64,000 nucleotides of DNA, taken from assembly GCA_965153455.1 (NCBI GenBank), contig OZ234501.1, positions 7,998,001 through 8,062,000 of the forward strand, in the 5' to 3' direction. Positions 50,838 to 61,150 of the stretch are shown here, piece by piece (positions within the stretch are counted from its first letter, which is position 1; each line of letters begins with the position of its first letter). Origin of the DNA: Sphagnum compactum. Taxonomy: Eukaryota; Bryophyta; Sphagnopsida; Sphagnales. Below the pieces are notes generated by a model, which had not been told where the DNA came from, did not search any database, and was given only the letters and a program-made list of their open reading frames with translations. Position numbers and translations under genes: made by a program.

Positions 50838-50900
50838 AAGTGGGGTGGTTTGATGGTAAAGGTGTTTGCCCCCATTCCAAAGGTCAAGGGATCAAACTTC
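50838..50900 (+). other. tRNA-like (pol III box A/box B) segment in element B
   Basis: GTGGGGTGGTTTGATGGTAA with AGG resembles a tRNA 5' half with box A. GGTCAAGGGATCAAACTT (50883-50900) resembles box B (GGTTCRANNCC) with its T-arm. Matching segments are at 51806-51868 (A) and 58177-58241 (C, minus). It is not an intact tRNA; it looks like a tRNA-related or SINE sequence captured by the family before the copies spread. Confidence 0.4.
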
Positions 50901-51805
50901 ATGGGTGGTGTTGTGTGTGGTCAACAATGGTGTGTTGACTGAATATTTTCCTATCGAATTCTAAAGTTGGGTGCCTAAATTGATTATGTGGCCTACCTAC
51001 TTACCTAGGCTAGGTTTTTAACCTAACGTGGGTAGTGACATGTGTCAATAAATAATAGGTTTTAAAAATCATGAAATCATCAATAGTATTATATATTAAA
51101 TAATTAAATTTTAATTAATTTCCATATTGGTTAGTTAATTAACTAACAAGTGAATGGTTTGGTACATTTGTATTTCACTTGATAATAATCTTGTTTCACT
51201 AGGTATTAGTGAAACAAGTCATTGTCCGTAGCAACTGGTCCACGTTCACTAAGGGGTTAAACAATTTCACTAGGTAAAATTGTCCAAATTCACTCAAAAA
51301 TCTAGTGAAACCCATAGTGAACTAGGACGCATTTCCTAGTAATGTAACCAACTATAGTTTCATAGTCGAAAATAACTTAAGATGAAATAATTTAAAATAA
51401 CCAAAAATAATTGAAAATAACCATAAATAGTTGTAAATAATGTAAGGTGAAATAATTTAAATTAATGAAAAGTAACCCTATAATATCTGAAAGTAGTTTA
51501 GCATAAGTAGTATTATTATATTAGCAAAAATCTTATCCATTTACTAAACATTTTCATTTTCAAAAAAATGGGCATTGAAATGTTGTTGAATAGTGATATT
51601 CAATTTTTTTTGTTCAAATGATTTTACACTTTCAAAAGGAAATAAATTTAATTATGTACATTATTGAATTTTTTTAAAAAATAAATTCAAATCATTTCAT
51701 TTGGACAAAATTTCAATAAAATATGAATTTTCAAATTTTATGTTTTTGTAATGTTTAAAATGAAGTATTTGATAAATAGATTGCAATGTAACATATTATC
51801 ATAAC

Positions 51806-51868
51806 AAATGTGGTGACTTGATGGTAGGGGTGTTTGTTTCCATTCTAAAGGTCAAGGGATCAAAGACC
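51806..51868 (+). other. tRNA-like segment in element A
   Basis: TGTGGTGACTTGATGGTAGG then, 25 bp later, GGTCAAGGGATCAAAG; aligns with the better copy at 50838-50900. Confidence 0.35.
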
Positions 51869-52300
51869 ATAAGTGGTGTGGTCAACAATGGTAAGTTGAT
51901 CGAATATTTTCTTATTTAGTTCCTTAGAGAAAATGCCTAGGTTGATTACGTGACTTACGTACCTAGGTTAGGTTTTTAACCTAACCTAAGTAGTGACATG
52001 TGTCAATAACTCATAGGCTGAAAATCATGAAATTATCAATAATATTATATATTATATAATTTAAATTTAATTGATTTCTATGCTGTCTAATTAATTAACT
52101 AGCAAGTGAATGGCTTGATAAATTTGTATTTCATTTGAGAATAACCTTGTTTCACTAAGTACTAATGAACCAATTCACTGTCTATAGTAACTGGTCCCCA
52201 TTCACTAGGGGGTTAACCAATTTCACCATGGTAAAAATGTCCAAATTCATTCAAAATTTAGTGAAACCCATAGTGAACTAAGACGCATTTTAGTGTAGTG

Positions 52301-53719
52301 CTTGGATGAACCTGGTTGTTTATAAAAACTTCAATCCACACACACAAATGTGTGAAAGATTGGAATGAATTGGATCCATCACATCTTAGACTAAAAACAA
52401 CAGATAAATGACACTTATAACCTTCAAATTATTTTTTTGGTTCCAGCATAAGCCCACACCTATGTACATCTACATGCAACTAATAAATACCACATCTTAG
52501 CATAGCCACAATTTACTCCAATGTAATAGGTACATAAATTTAATCATATCAAAAGACAAATTATGTTGATTTATGTTGATTTTGAATTGTGAATTAAACA
52601 TAAATAGGAAGACCAAAAGAAAAATATAACATGCAACTTTGAAGATTACCATAGTGGAATAATATGCATAATAACATATTAGTCCCCATAGTCCTTTTTC
52701 AACCAGTTCAAATCATTAAATTGTGCAAAAACTACATATACAATACATATAAACTACAACCAATACATGTTACATATAGTCCATAAATTTACAAATAGTA
52801 CATCTAGTTGCACAAAAAGTTAATAAATGGCAAATTAGAGTCCACCAAAATTCATTATATGTCCATTCCAAGTTTAATGCAGTGCATTACACTCCCTTAC
52901 CTAGGTTGCATTTGTTTCAAGCATTGTGTCGTCCATGATTACTCCAAAATATGCATAGTACCAAACTTTTAAAGAAATAGATATTATGTCCAAGGTTTAA
53001 GGTAAAAGTAAGGCTAGCTATAATTCACCTCTTTTGCAATTCACATTACAATTCATTTCATGCATTCATGAAGTTACATTTAAACTTGTTACAAAATCTC
53101 AAATTGCAATTGGATTGGTACAACATTTCAATCCTCACACAAAATTCACAACATTGGAAAGGTTAATTGTCATATGTATAGCTATTGATTACAGTGTTTT
53201 GCCACTATGTTTCTGTTATACCAACTTTGTTTCCAAGATTTTGGAATACATGCATATGAGGAGACAAAAGCTAGGTTTCACAAATGTGGAGTATACATAT
53301 TAGAAGACAACTAGATTTGTAGACAACATACAACAATAACTAGGCCATATCCATTCCAAACTAGAATGAAAATCTAAAGACAACATGAATAAAATAAAAT
53401 ATGCCAACAAAAAAATACTTACATATGTCCAGTTGTACCAAAGTCCACCAAGTTCATGCTTAGAGTATGGACACCTAATTTCCAACTGTCATTTTCTCAC
53501 ATCCATGACATATTCCCTAACCTCATAGGATTAAATTGCATTCAAGATCTATCTAGAAGTAAGCATGTTAGTTGTAATCTATGACACATATCTATCCAAA
53601 TTCACAATCCAATCCATCATGTTGCCACTATCTATACACATATTAGTGCCATATCATTTATCCTTCATGGGTTAGGTCTAGTGTCTAATGCAGTTGGCAT
53701 AAAAACAACTTAATTAGTA
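52301..53719. other. Spacer between element A and the decayed transposase-like gene
   Basis: AT-rich; no supported gene. It may hold degenerate 3' parts of the minus-strand gene that ends near 53720 (for example RCPYSKHELGG on the minus strand at 53430-53485). Confidence 0.35.
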
Positions 53720-55080
53720 AGGAAATCATGGAGAAAGAGAGATAACAACATCTCTTAATGAAATTGAGAAGATTTCACTTGAATCAATTTGCTTTTTCAA
53801 AAACCCCAAATATTTTAAAACAATTCCACACCAATATATGTACAACATAAATGAACAATGTATTGAACCAAGTTGGTACTTGAACAAAGTATCAAGTACT
53901 TGAGTAATCATCTCCAACTTAATCCTCCTCAAAAGTAGCACATGCCCCATCATGAAGGCCCTTACCATGACCACTCCCAAAGAAAGACCAAATCATTTGA
54001 CATCCATTGGTCATGTTAGGATATTTATTCACAAAAAAACAAGGTTTAGAACTTTTAACTAACTACTACACTCATCAAACTAAACCAAATGCCATTCTGG
54101 CACAATTCCAAAACCCACCATATGATCCCAAAGTAGTTTGAAACAGTATTGCACAAATTCAGAATCATGCTTCTGATCATTAGAAATATAAAATGGTACT
54201 AAATCAAAATGCAGGAATTTTCATCATAAGAATTTGCATGAGGATTGTGCCTAAATGTGATATGGACAAGAATATTAATCTAGAATGTGTGCCAATGTGT
54301 GGACAGAACTTCATTTTGGACCTCAAAACTGTAATTTTCAGCAAAGTCCACAACTGAAACCATATTGCCAACAAGAAAGGACTTGATGCATATTTTAAAA
54401 TGTTTATCCTACCATTAAGCAAAAAAATTATGCCTAACAAATGCTTGTAGTTTTGGTTTCATGTATTCCACTAACTCATCTGAAGTAGTTTGTTTATAGA
54501 CTAAGGATAGTTTCTTTAGAGGCTTACCAACCCTTGACATCATAATTTCCATTGCCGCCATTCAACCATCTTTGGACCATCACCATTGCACTCCATAGGG
54601 CAGAAAACCAAATTCTTCACCCCACATTGGTTGCATTGACCAAACAAGCATTTTTTCACATGCCATTCTACTATTTCAGCTTTTGGACATACTACTGCAA
54701 TGCCACAAATATGTTAGTCCTTTGTAGACCTTTTTTGATGCACCACAAGTTGACAAATTAGGATGGAAACAAATAGACTCACATCTACAGTCACAACTCT
54801 TTTTACTATGAAGACCTGATGTGGTCCTCATATTATGTAGTGCAACTTGGAGTTCATCCAACTCCACATGGTAAATGCAATAGCAAGTATTATGTTCTTT
54901 CATAGGTTTGACATAAAAGGCTTCCAACCTTCAAATGATCTCTGACCCATAATTTTGCTTGATATGTGAATGTTTATATGTATTTCTTGGGTGCAAGCAA
55001 AGGTTGTGCCTACTTTTGTTATACAAAAATGGGAAATAATTATTTTTAAAAAAAACGAAGTTTGTGGAATTTTTGTCTTA
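53720..55080 (-). pseudogene. Decayed transposase-like gene (Cys-rich N part, DFAENY / GSGHGKG motifs)
   Basis: Minus-strand pieces in order. 54927-54676 reads KEHNTCYCIYHVELDELQVA, then CDCRCESIC and GLTYLWHC. About 54372-54206 reads GNMVSVVDFAENYSFEVQNE, then STHWHTF-stop and HITFRHNPHANSYDE. About 54180-54090 reads NDQKHDSEFVQYCFKLLWDH, then GFGIVPEWHL-stop. About 54000-53930 reads MIWSFFGSGHGKGLHDGACA. I recall this order (Cys-rich CxCxYH segment, DFAENY, DxxHD..FVQ, FFGSGHGKGxxDGxGA) from multi-copy, transposon-like proteins of plants and animals. Their conserved Asp residues could form a DDE-type site, but that is inference. At least three stops plus frame changes show it is dead. It is on its own between CACTA copies and is not their transposase by any evidence here. 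Confidence 0.6.
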
Positions 55081-55985
55081 ACATGTGGCAATTGTGTTGT
55101 AGCCAAATTTTGATGCTTTAAAAGTGTTACAATGCAAGGAATTGCAACTTTGAAACATGTGTGTCTAACTTCTCACCAATGTCAACAAATGTCCTAATGC
55201 CATTCCCCAAGTGGGTGCTTGTTTACTTGTGAAAAAACTTTAGTAACTACACATTTTGTGTGACCAAAATGATTAATCCACTATTAGGAAATGCGTCCTA
55301 GTTCACTATGGGTTTCACTAGATTTTTGAGTGAATTTGGACAATTTCACTAAGTGAAATTGTTTAACCCCCTAGTGAACGGGGACCAGTTGCTACGGACA
55401 ATGACTTGTTTCACTAATAACTAGTGAAATAAGGTTATTCTCAAGTGAAATACAAATTTACCAAACCATTCACTTGCTAGTTAATTAACTAACCAGTATG
55501 GAAATTAATTAAATTTTAATTATTTAATATACAATACTATTGATAATTTCATGATTTTTAAAACCTATTATTTATTGACACGTGTCACTACTTACGTTAG
55601 GTTAAAAACCTAGCCTAGGTAGGTAGGTAGGCCACGTAATCAACCTAGGCTGACGCGCTCCTTGGTCCCCGGGTGAACCCACTTGAGGGTTCACCAATGT
55701 GAAGTTGCGGAAAGTTGGGACCGAAGGGCACGCTCCCGGCTTCCAACTCTAAAAAGGGGTAGAAGGTCGAGTTGGAAGCCCCGGGATTAGACTAGGAAGA
55801 GGGACTAGTTTAGCTTGTGTGAATCTGCATCCAAAAACCAACCACGGGAGGTTAGTTTAGCATTCGAGACACCCTTGGGTGTTGGGACAAGCCACGGGCA
55901 TTTGGACACACAAGACTCACCACGGCCCGGACTCGGGGGAAGCCACCACCTTCCCCCTTATAGTATTCTCTGCAGCTCGCCACGG

Positions 55986-57605
55986 ACACAGGGCCAATCA
56001 AGTAAGGCTCCCGATCCACAGGCTAGGCCCCTCCACGCAGGATATCAACTGGATGTTTGCCGCCACGAAACTCAAAAGACCTCCCACCTCCCTGTGGAAG
56101 AGCATTTTCCACGCTTGGATGAGTGTGAGACCGGGGCTCTGCAAATCAGAACCGACCAACTCAGCTGAGACCCTCAGACAACCTGTCTTTGGGAACCCTC
56201 TTATTGTGAATCAAGAAGGCAAGCCCTTGGGCCTCAGCGGCAAGAGCGAAGGGAACTCCCTTGCGAACGCCGGATGCTCAAGATCAGGGACTTCTGGGAC
56301 TCTGACGAAAAGGAGTGGAAAGGCCTCTCCGCCCTAAGGGTTAGCTTCCACCCAATCAACAGGCGGAATAGAGATCTCATAATAGCCAGCATACCCTGGG
56401 ACCCGGCTACCTCCAACAACGTCCCCTCAGCAGGAGAATGGATCAGCAAGAAGGAAGCCGGGCAAACCGGCCCACCGGAATGGGTCTACCAGGTCGTGGG
56501 GACAACCCAAAGCACCACCAACGTGTCAGAATTCAGGAGAATCTCCCACACGGGTCGCATCCAAGCCACCGGCTCCCACACCATCACCATCCCCCTGGAG
56601 GGGTACGAACCTGTCAGGGTACTCGCTCAGGACAACCATCATACAACCTTCAGACTGGCAAAGGACCTCCCCCTCCCAGGTAAGAAACCCCTTCTCTACT
56701 GGATCCTCGGGTCCGAATTTATTTCCGACCTCCAATGGGACCCGGGAGACTGGCACTGGCAACAAACGCGCAACATGGGGGACGCTCCTTTCTTCGGATA
56801 CTCTTCCAAGAGGGGCTACCAGAACGCAAGAAAACCTCACCGCCCCCCTGGGATTATCGAATTCATCCAAAGGCTGAGCCTCCGGAACTCCACGACCGCC
56901 CAGATTGTTGCTAGGATCTGGCACAACGCCCGACCACGCAAAGTGGGAGCCCTCATCTGGCTGACCCTCAACAGAGGGCTCCCGGTGGGCACGTGGCTCC
57001 AAACCATGGGGCTCCAAGCCACCTGCAAAGGTTGCGACCAGGGTCTCTCTGAGTCTGCCCAGCACTGCCTCATGGAGTGCACCCTCGCCCAGAAGGCCTG
57101 GAATGCTCTCCATTGCACTTGGGATGAATGGGAGGCGCCCAACCGCCTCTCCATCACCTGGCCCTTCATCCTTCTCGGGGAAGCTGTCTTCGAAGAGGAA
57201 GACGACCCCCCGGACCTCCAACGATACCACACGGGCAGTTTCTCTTACAGGCGTCAACCGCTTGACATTCTCAGAAGCTTTCTCCTCTACTACCTCTGGT
57301 CCGAAAGATGCCGCAAGCATTTCGACGGACAGTACTCCCTCAAGAGGGTCTTACTTCAGTCCTAGAAGGCCATGGCCGAGGTGGGCATGGCCACCTAGAA
57401 GGCCATTAGATCTTCTAGCCAGGATAGGAGTCAGGATAAGCAGTTAGACATTGAGCAGGCCTTTAGGGCCGAGTGGCTTCACGGCCGGATCTTTGGGGAA
57501 GGCGAGGCTGCTATTTCGTGGCGCTTGCTCCCCCCCTTGTACTTCCTTAATTTCTCTAATGACTAAAGGGGCTGTTGCCTCCCTCCCCACAAGGGGTTCA
57601 CCCTA
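55986..57605 (+). mobile_element. 5'-truncated LINE (non-LTR retrotransposon) insertion
   Basis: Bounded by a 13-bp duplication CAGCTCGCCACGG (55973-55985 and 57606-57618). The sequence at both sides joins into the LTR in the same order as in the intact solo LTR (TATAGTAT.CTCTG to CATCCAAATGGCA). GC content is much higher than in the host DNA. The piece keeps only the 3' end of ORF2 and lacks the endonuclease and reverse transcriptase parts, as usual for 5'-truncated LINE copies. No poly-A tail precedes the right duplication, which is unusual. Confidence 0.85.
55990..57365 (+). pseudogene. LINE ORF2 C-terminal part with reverse-transcriptase zinc-binding domain
   Basis: The upstream frame to about 56275 (INWMFAATKLKRPPTSLWKS, then LRQPVFGNPLIVNQEGKPLG) shifts into the frame 56274-57365. 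That frame begins LKIRDFWDSDEKEWKGLSAL and ends with a stop at 57363-57365. Near 56900-57110 it reads IWHNARPRKVGALIWLTLNR and GLPVGTWLQ. A CKGC..(8)..H..(4)..C cluster with LAQKAWNALH follows. This is the zf-RVT (reverse-transcriptase zinc-binding, PF13966) pattern of plant LINE ORF2 proteins. The reverse transcriptase itself is absent, and the frameshift near 56272 confirms it is dead. Other ORFs here are shadows. Confidence 0.85.
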
Positions 57606-58176
57606 CAGCTCGCCACGGAGGCTACATCCAAATGGCACATTTTCTTGGGACTCCCGAAATGGAGTCCCGAAACTGTCCCGACGGGACTCCTGGAACTTTG
57701 AGCTGCCATAACTCCCGACTCCGGAGTCCGATCGCAACGAGGTCTGAACCAAAGTTGTAGCCCTTGTCGAGATCTTTTCAACGCCATGTCGCACTTCCTG
57801 AGGCAACGTCGGGAAAGGGTCGATTCCCGACTTTTAGTGGTCGGGAGTCAAACTGCCAGTTTGACTCCCGGCCCTTCTTTTGCCCATAACTTGGGTTGCA
57901 GATGTCCGAATGGCCAATGCGAGGCCATTTTCGATATCTACGTTTCAAAACCTTTCCAATGACACCAAGAACACCTCAATGAGAGGTGTTTTGAGCCTTG
58001 CTGTCGAGCTCTAAACATTTGGGAGTCCCGGAGGACTCCAAATCCCCAACTTTTCCAAGTGTTGGGCTTCACCCCCACACTTGGCCAAAGTGGGGTTGTG
58101 ACGTAGGCACCTAACCTAGGAATTCGATAGGAGAATATTCGGTCAACATACCATGTTGACCACACACAACACCACC

Positions 58177-58241
58177 CATGAGGTTTGATCCCTTGACCTT
58201 TGGAATGGAGACAAACACCTTTACCATCAAACCACCCCACT
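58177..58241 (-). other. tRNA-like segment in element C
   Basis: On the minus strand GTGGGGTGGTTTGATGGTAA followed by GGTCAAGGGATCAAACCT, almost identical to the copy in element B at 50838-50900. Confidence 0.4.
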
Positions 58242-58369
58242 TGTTGTGATAATATGTTACATTACATTTTATTTATCAAATACTTCATTTTGAACATTAC
58301 AAAAATATAAACTTTGAAAATTGGCAATCCTAAGCAATTATAATATATGGATATTGGTTGTTTTTTTAT

Positions 58370-59450
58370 TAGTGCTATTGGCGGTTATTAATGGCTATTG
58401 GTACCTATTCTATTTGTGGCTATTAATGTTTTTTAATGGTTATTCTATTATTAGTTATTGGTGGTTATTCTATTAATGGCCATTAGTAGTTATTCTATTG
58501 GTGGCTATTCTATTAATGGCTACTGGTAGCTATTCTATTAATGGCTACTAGTGGCTATTCTATTAATAGCTATTCATGATTAATGTATTAATGGCTATTG
58601 GTGGTTATTCTATTAATGGCTATTGGTGGCTATTTTATTAATGGCTATTCGTGATTAATTTATTGATGGATATTGGTGCCTACTCTATTAATGGTTATTG
58701 GTGGTTAATATATTAATGGCTATTTATGATTAATCTATTAATGGCTATTGGTGGCTAATATATTAATGGCTATTTATGATTAATCTATTAATGGCTATTG
58801 GTGGCTAATATATTAATGGCTATTGGTGGTTATTCTATTAATGGCTATTTATGATTAATCTATTAATGGCTATTGGTGGCTAATATATTAATGGCTATTT
58901 ATGATTAATCTATTAATGGCTATTGGTGGCTAATATATTAATAGTTATTTATGATTAATCTATTAATGGCTATTGGTGGCTATTCTATTAATGGCTATTG
59001 GTGGTTATTTTATTAATGGATATTCATGATTAACCTATTAATGGATATTGGTGGCTATTCTATTAATGGCTATTGGTTGCTAATCTATTAATGTTTATTT
59101 GTGATTAATCTATTAATGACTATTTGTGATTAATCTATTAATGGTTATTTGTGATTAATCTATTAATGGTTATTGGTGGCTATTCTATTAATGGTTATTC
59201 GTGATTAATCTATTAATGGTTATTGGTGGATATTCTATTAATGGCTATTGGTGGCTATTCTATTAATGGCTATTAGTGGTTATTTTATTAATGGCTATTG
59301 GTGGTTATTTTATTGGTGGTTACTGACGGCTATTTTATTATGGTTATTAATGGTTATTGTATTATAAGTTATTGATGGTTATTATATGTTATATTACAAC
59401 TATTGGTGATTATTGTATTATAAATTATTGTTTGATATTCTACGTTATAA
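58370..59450. repeat. AATAGCCA-type minisatellite of element C (inverted, expanded)
   Basis: About 1.1 kb of CTATTAATGGCTATTGGTGG units. Between 58690 and 58960 a higher-order unit of about 60-65 bp (ATTAATGGCTATTTATGATT then AATCTATTAATGGC, then TATTGGTGGCTAATAT) repeats at least four times. It is longer and more regular than the arrays of A and B, so it has expanded locally. Confidence 0.9.
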
Positions 59451-60106
59451 TATCATAGGCTATTGGTAGTTATTATATTGTAGGGTATTTAAAATTATTT
59501 TTCATAGGTTATTATTTTCTATTTTAAGTTATTTTTACCTTAGGCCATTATATTCTGTTTTAGATTATTTTTAAATTATTATGTTCAGGATAAAATCATT
59601 TATAATAAAATTAAGTAGAATGACCTTGAATAATTTAAAGTATAACTTGAAATAACATACATTAATTTAAAATAAATAAACTAAGGTATAGCTTAAAGTT
59701 AGTTGAATAATTTAATTTTAAATCATTTAAAAGCTTATAATAAACTAGTTAAGATACTTTAAAGTAAAATAACATATAATAATTTAGGGTACAATAATTT
59801 ATAATAGCCTATAATAACATAAAATATAAGTTAGAATAACTAAAGTAGCTTAAAATAATATAGGGTATATCATAAAGTAACATAAATAGAATATTTTAAA
59901 AAACATAGAAATAAACCTATTTGCTATAGTAAATTGTAATAGTGAATTATGTAAACTAAAAATGAAACATGATGTCTACATAGTGATATTATAATGAAAT
60001 AACTTTCACTAGGTGAAATCAGTAAAATGCAATGAAGTTATTTCACTTTTAAGGTCCCATAGTGATTTAAGTTAGTAAACTACACCCCACTTTGGTAGTA
60101 GTGATC

Positions 60107-60470
60107 ACACACCCCCATTCCCCATGAATTCTAACCATGAAATGCCTCCCCCCCTCCCCAACAAGATTGTTCAAGAATTTTGGGCTTTGAAATAGATTGG
60201 GTAGATGGTGATTCTCTTTTTTTGTCTTATAGGAGCTTTCAAGTTCTTGCCAATATTGGGTGGTTCTCAAACATGTTCTTGCAAAAACCAACCATTGTGC
60301 ATATCAAGTAATTCTTCCCCAAATGTTTTTACAATTATTGATAACCTAATTGATTGACCATTATTACAAATTGATACGAGGTAGGTCCCAAAAAATTGAA
60401 AAAAATTAGTTATTTGATACCCTAGATGTGTTATGATTTCCAATGTTTGTAAGTTTTATCAACAATTACA
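60107..60470. other. Spacer right of element C
   Basis: No supported feature. Confidence 0.4.
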
Positions 60471-61150
60471 AATCAACTAACTTCCCCACCATACAATTAA
60501 CATATCTTTTGCGCAAAAAATGAGTATCATGCTACAATTAAATGATAATAAGTGGCACAAAAAGGGGTTAAATTTATTAATCTCAAATCGGACAATTCAA
60601 ATGCAACATGCATTTGTGTCACAATTCTAACTTCATCACATTATGAACTTTCAAAATGATTTGTAGTGTTTATATTTGCATGCAACTACACACATCAATT
60701 AAAAATCAATTAGCTTCCCCACCATGCAACTTACATGCCTTTCGTGTAAAATAATGAGTAGCATGTAGCAACCACATGATAATAATTGGCAAGTAAGGGG
60801 TTTAATCATCAACTTCAAATCAAACAACTCAAATGGGTGCCAACATGAAACTATGTACAATTCCAATTTCATCACATTATGCACCTTACAATTTGTAATT
60901 TTTATATTTGTACGTAAATAGAAATCAACTAACTTCCCCGTTGTGCAACTTACATACTTTTTGTGCAAAACAATGAGTAAAATGCATTAACTAAATGACA
61001 ATAAGTGGCAAGTAAAGGGTCACTCACCAACTTCAAGTCAAACAAGTTATCAAGGGCCATGTCTATCAATGAAGATGATCATTACTTCTTTTCCCTCTAC
61101 ATAAGTTCAACACCTTAAGCTCTTAACCATTTCCTAATAAAGTCCAATAG
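60471..61150. repeat. Tandem repeat of about 225 bp, three copies
   Basis: Units start AATCAACTAACTTCCCC at 60471, 60704 and 60923. They share CAACTTACAT..CTTT..GTG, AAAATGAGTA.CATG, GATAATAA.TGGCA, AAGGGGTT and the TCATCACATTATG block in the same order. The last copy is partial. Confidence 0.85.

Larger units (their letters stand above)
48755..51344 (+). mobile_element. Non-autonomous CACTA-type DNA transposon B, nested in A
   Basis: The left end is CACTACTACCAAAGTGGGGT. The right end is GGACGCATTTCCTAGTAATG, where TAATG is a one-base decay of the expected TAGTG. It is flanked by a perfect 3-bp duplication TAA (48752-48754 and 51345-51347). Length is 2590 bp. It is collinear with the rest of A: AT-rich subterminal segment, minisatellite, AGTAGTTTAACATAGGTAGT, tRNA-like segment and GTGAAACCCATAGTGAACTA. 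There is no transposase frame, so it must have been moved by an enzyme encoded elsewhere. Its copy lies within a copy of the same family, in the same orientation. Confidence 0.93.
46490..52300 (+). mobile_element. Non-autonomous CACTA-type DNA transposon A (interrupted)
   Basis: The left terminus is CACTACTACAAAAGTGGGGT at 46490. The right terminus is ACGCATTTTAGTGTAGTG ending at 52300, whose reverse complement starts CACTAC. Flanks are TTT and CTT, a 3-bp target duplication with one mismatch. The element is collinear with B and, inverted, with C. It is interrupted by a solo LTR (47031-47941) and by element B (48755-51344); without them it is about 2.3 kb. It has no transposase frame and consists of AT-rich subterminal DNA, an AATAGCCA minisatellite, a tRNA-like stretch and the GTGAAACCCATAGTGAACTA right end. 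CACTA elements have CACTA ends, subterminal repeats bound by transposase, and 3-bp duplications, so the assignment is firm. Confidence 0.85.
55651..58103 (-). mobile_element. Solo LTR inserted in element C, split by a LINE fragment
   Basis: Flanked by a perfect 5-bp duplication TAGGC (55646-55650 and 58104-58108). It starts TGACGCGCTCC and ends GTTGTGACG, so the expected CA end has one change. In reverse complement it matches the solo LTR at 47031-47941: the TCACCACGGCCCGGACT and CCTTCCCCCTTATAGTAT block (55918-55968), GACTTTTAGTGGTCGGGAGT (57829-57848) and the adjoining block. Without the LINE piece it is about 820 bp, close to the 911 bp of the other copy. So the same LTR family hit two CACTA copies in opposite orientation. 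Confidence 0.88.
55279..60103 (-). mobile_element. Non-autonomous CACTA-type DNA transposon C (inverted, interrupted)
   Basis: It starts CACTATTAGGAAATGCGTCC at 55279 and ends CACCCCACTTTGGTAGTAGT-G at 60103. It is flanked by a perfect 3-bp duplication ATC (55276-55278 and 60104-60106). It is the reverse complement of the A/B family: 55279-55650 equals their right end, and 58104-60103 equals their minisatellite and left end. The 2453 bp in between (55651-58103) is an inserted LTR carrying a LINE fragment, so the original element was about 2.4 kb, like B. It has no transposase. Confidence 0.95.

Noticed and set aside
55815-56168. Open frame across the LTR/LINE junction
   Set aside because: It crosses the 13-bp duplication, so it is a chance fusion of LTR and LINE sequence.
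56526-57320. 264-codon minus-strand frame
   Set aside because: Antisense shadow of the GC-rich LINE ORF2 segment, which has a recognisable zinc-binding pattern on the + strand.
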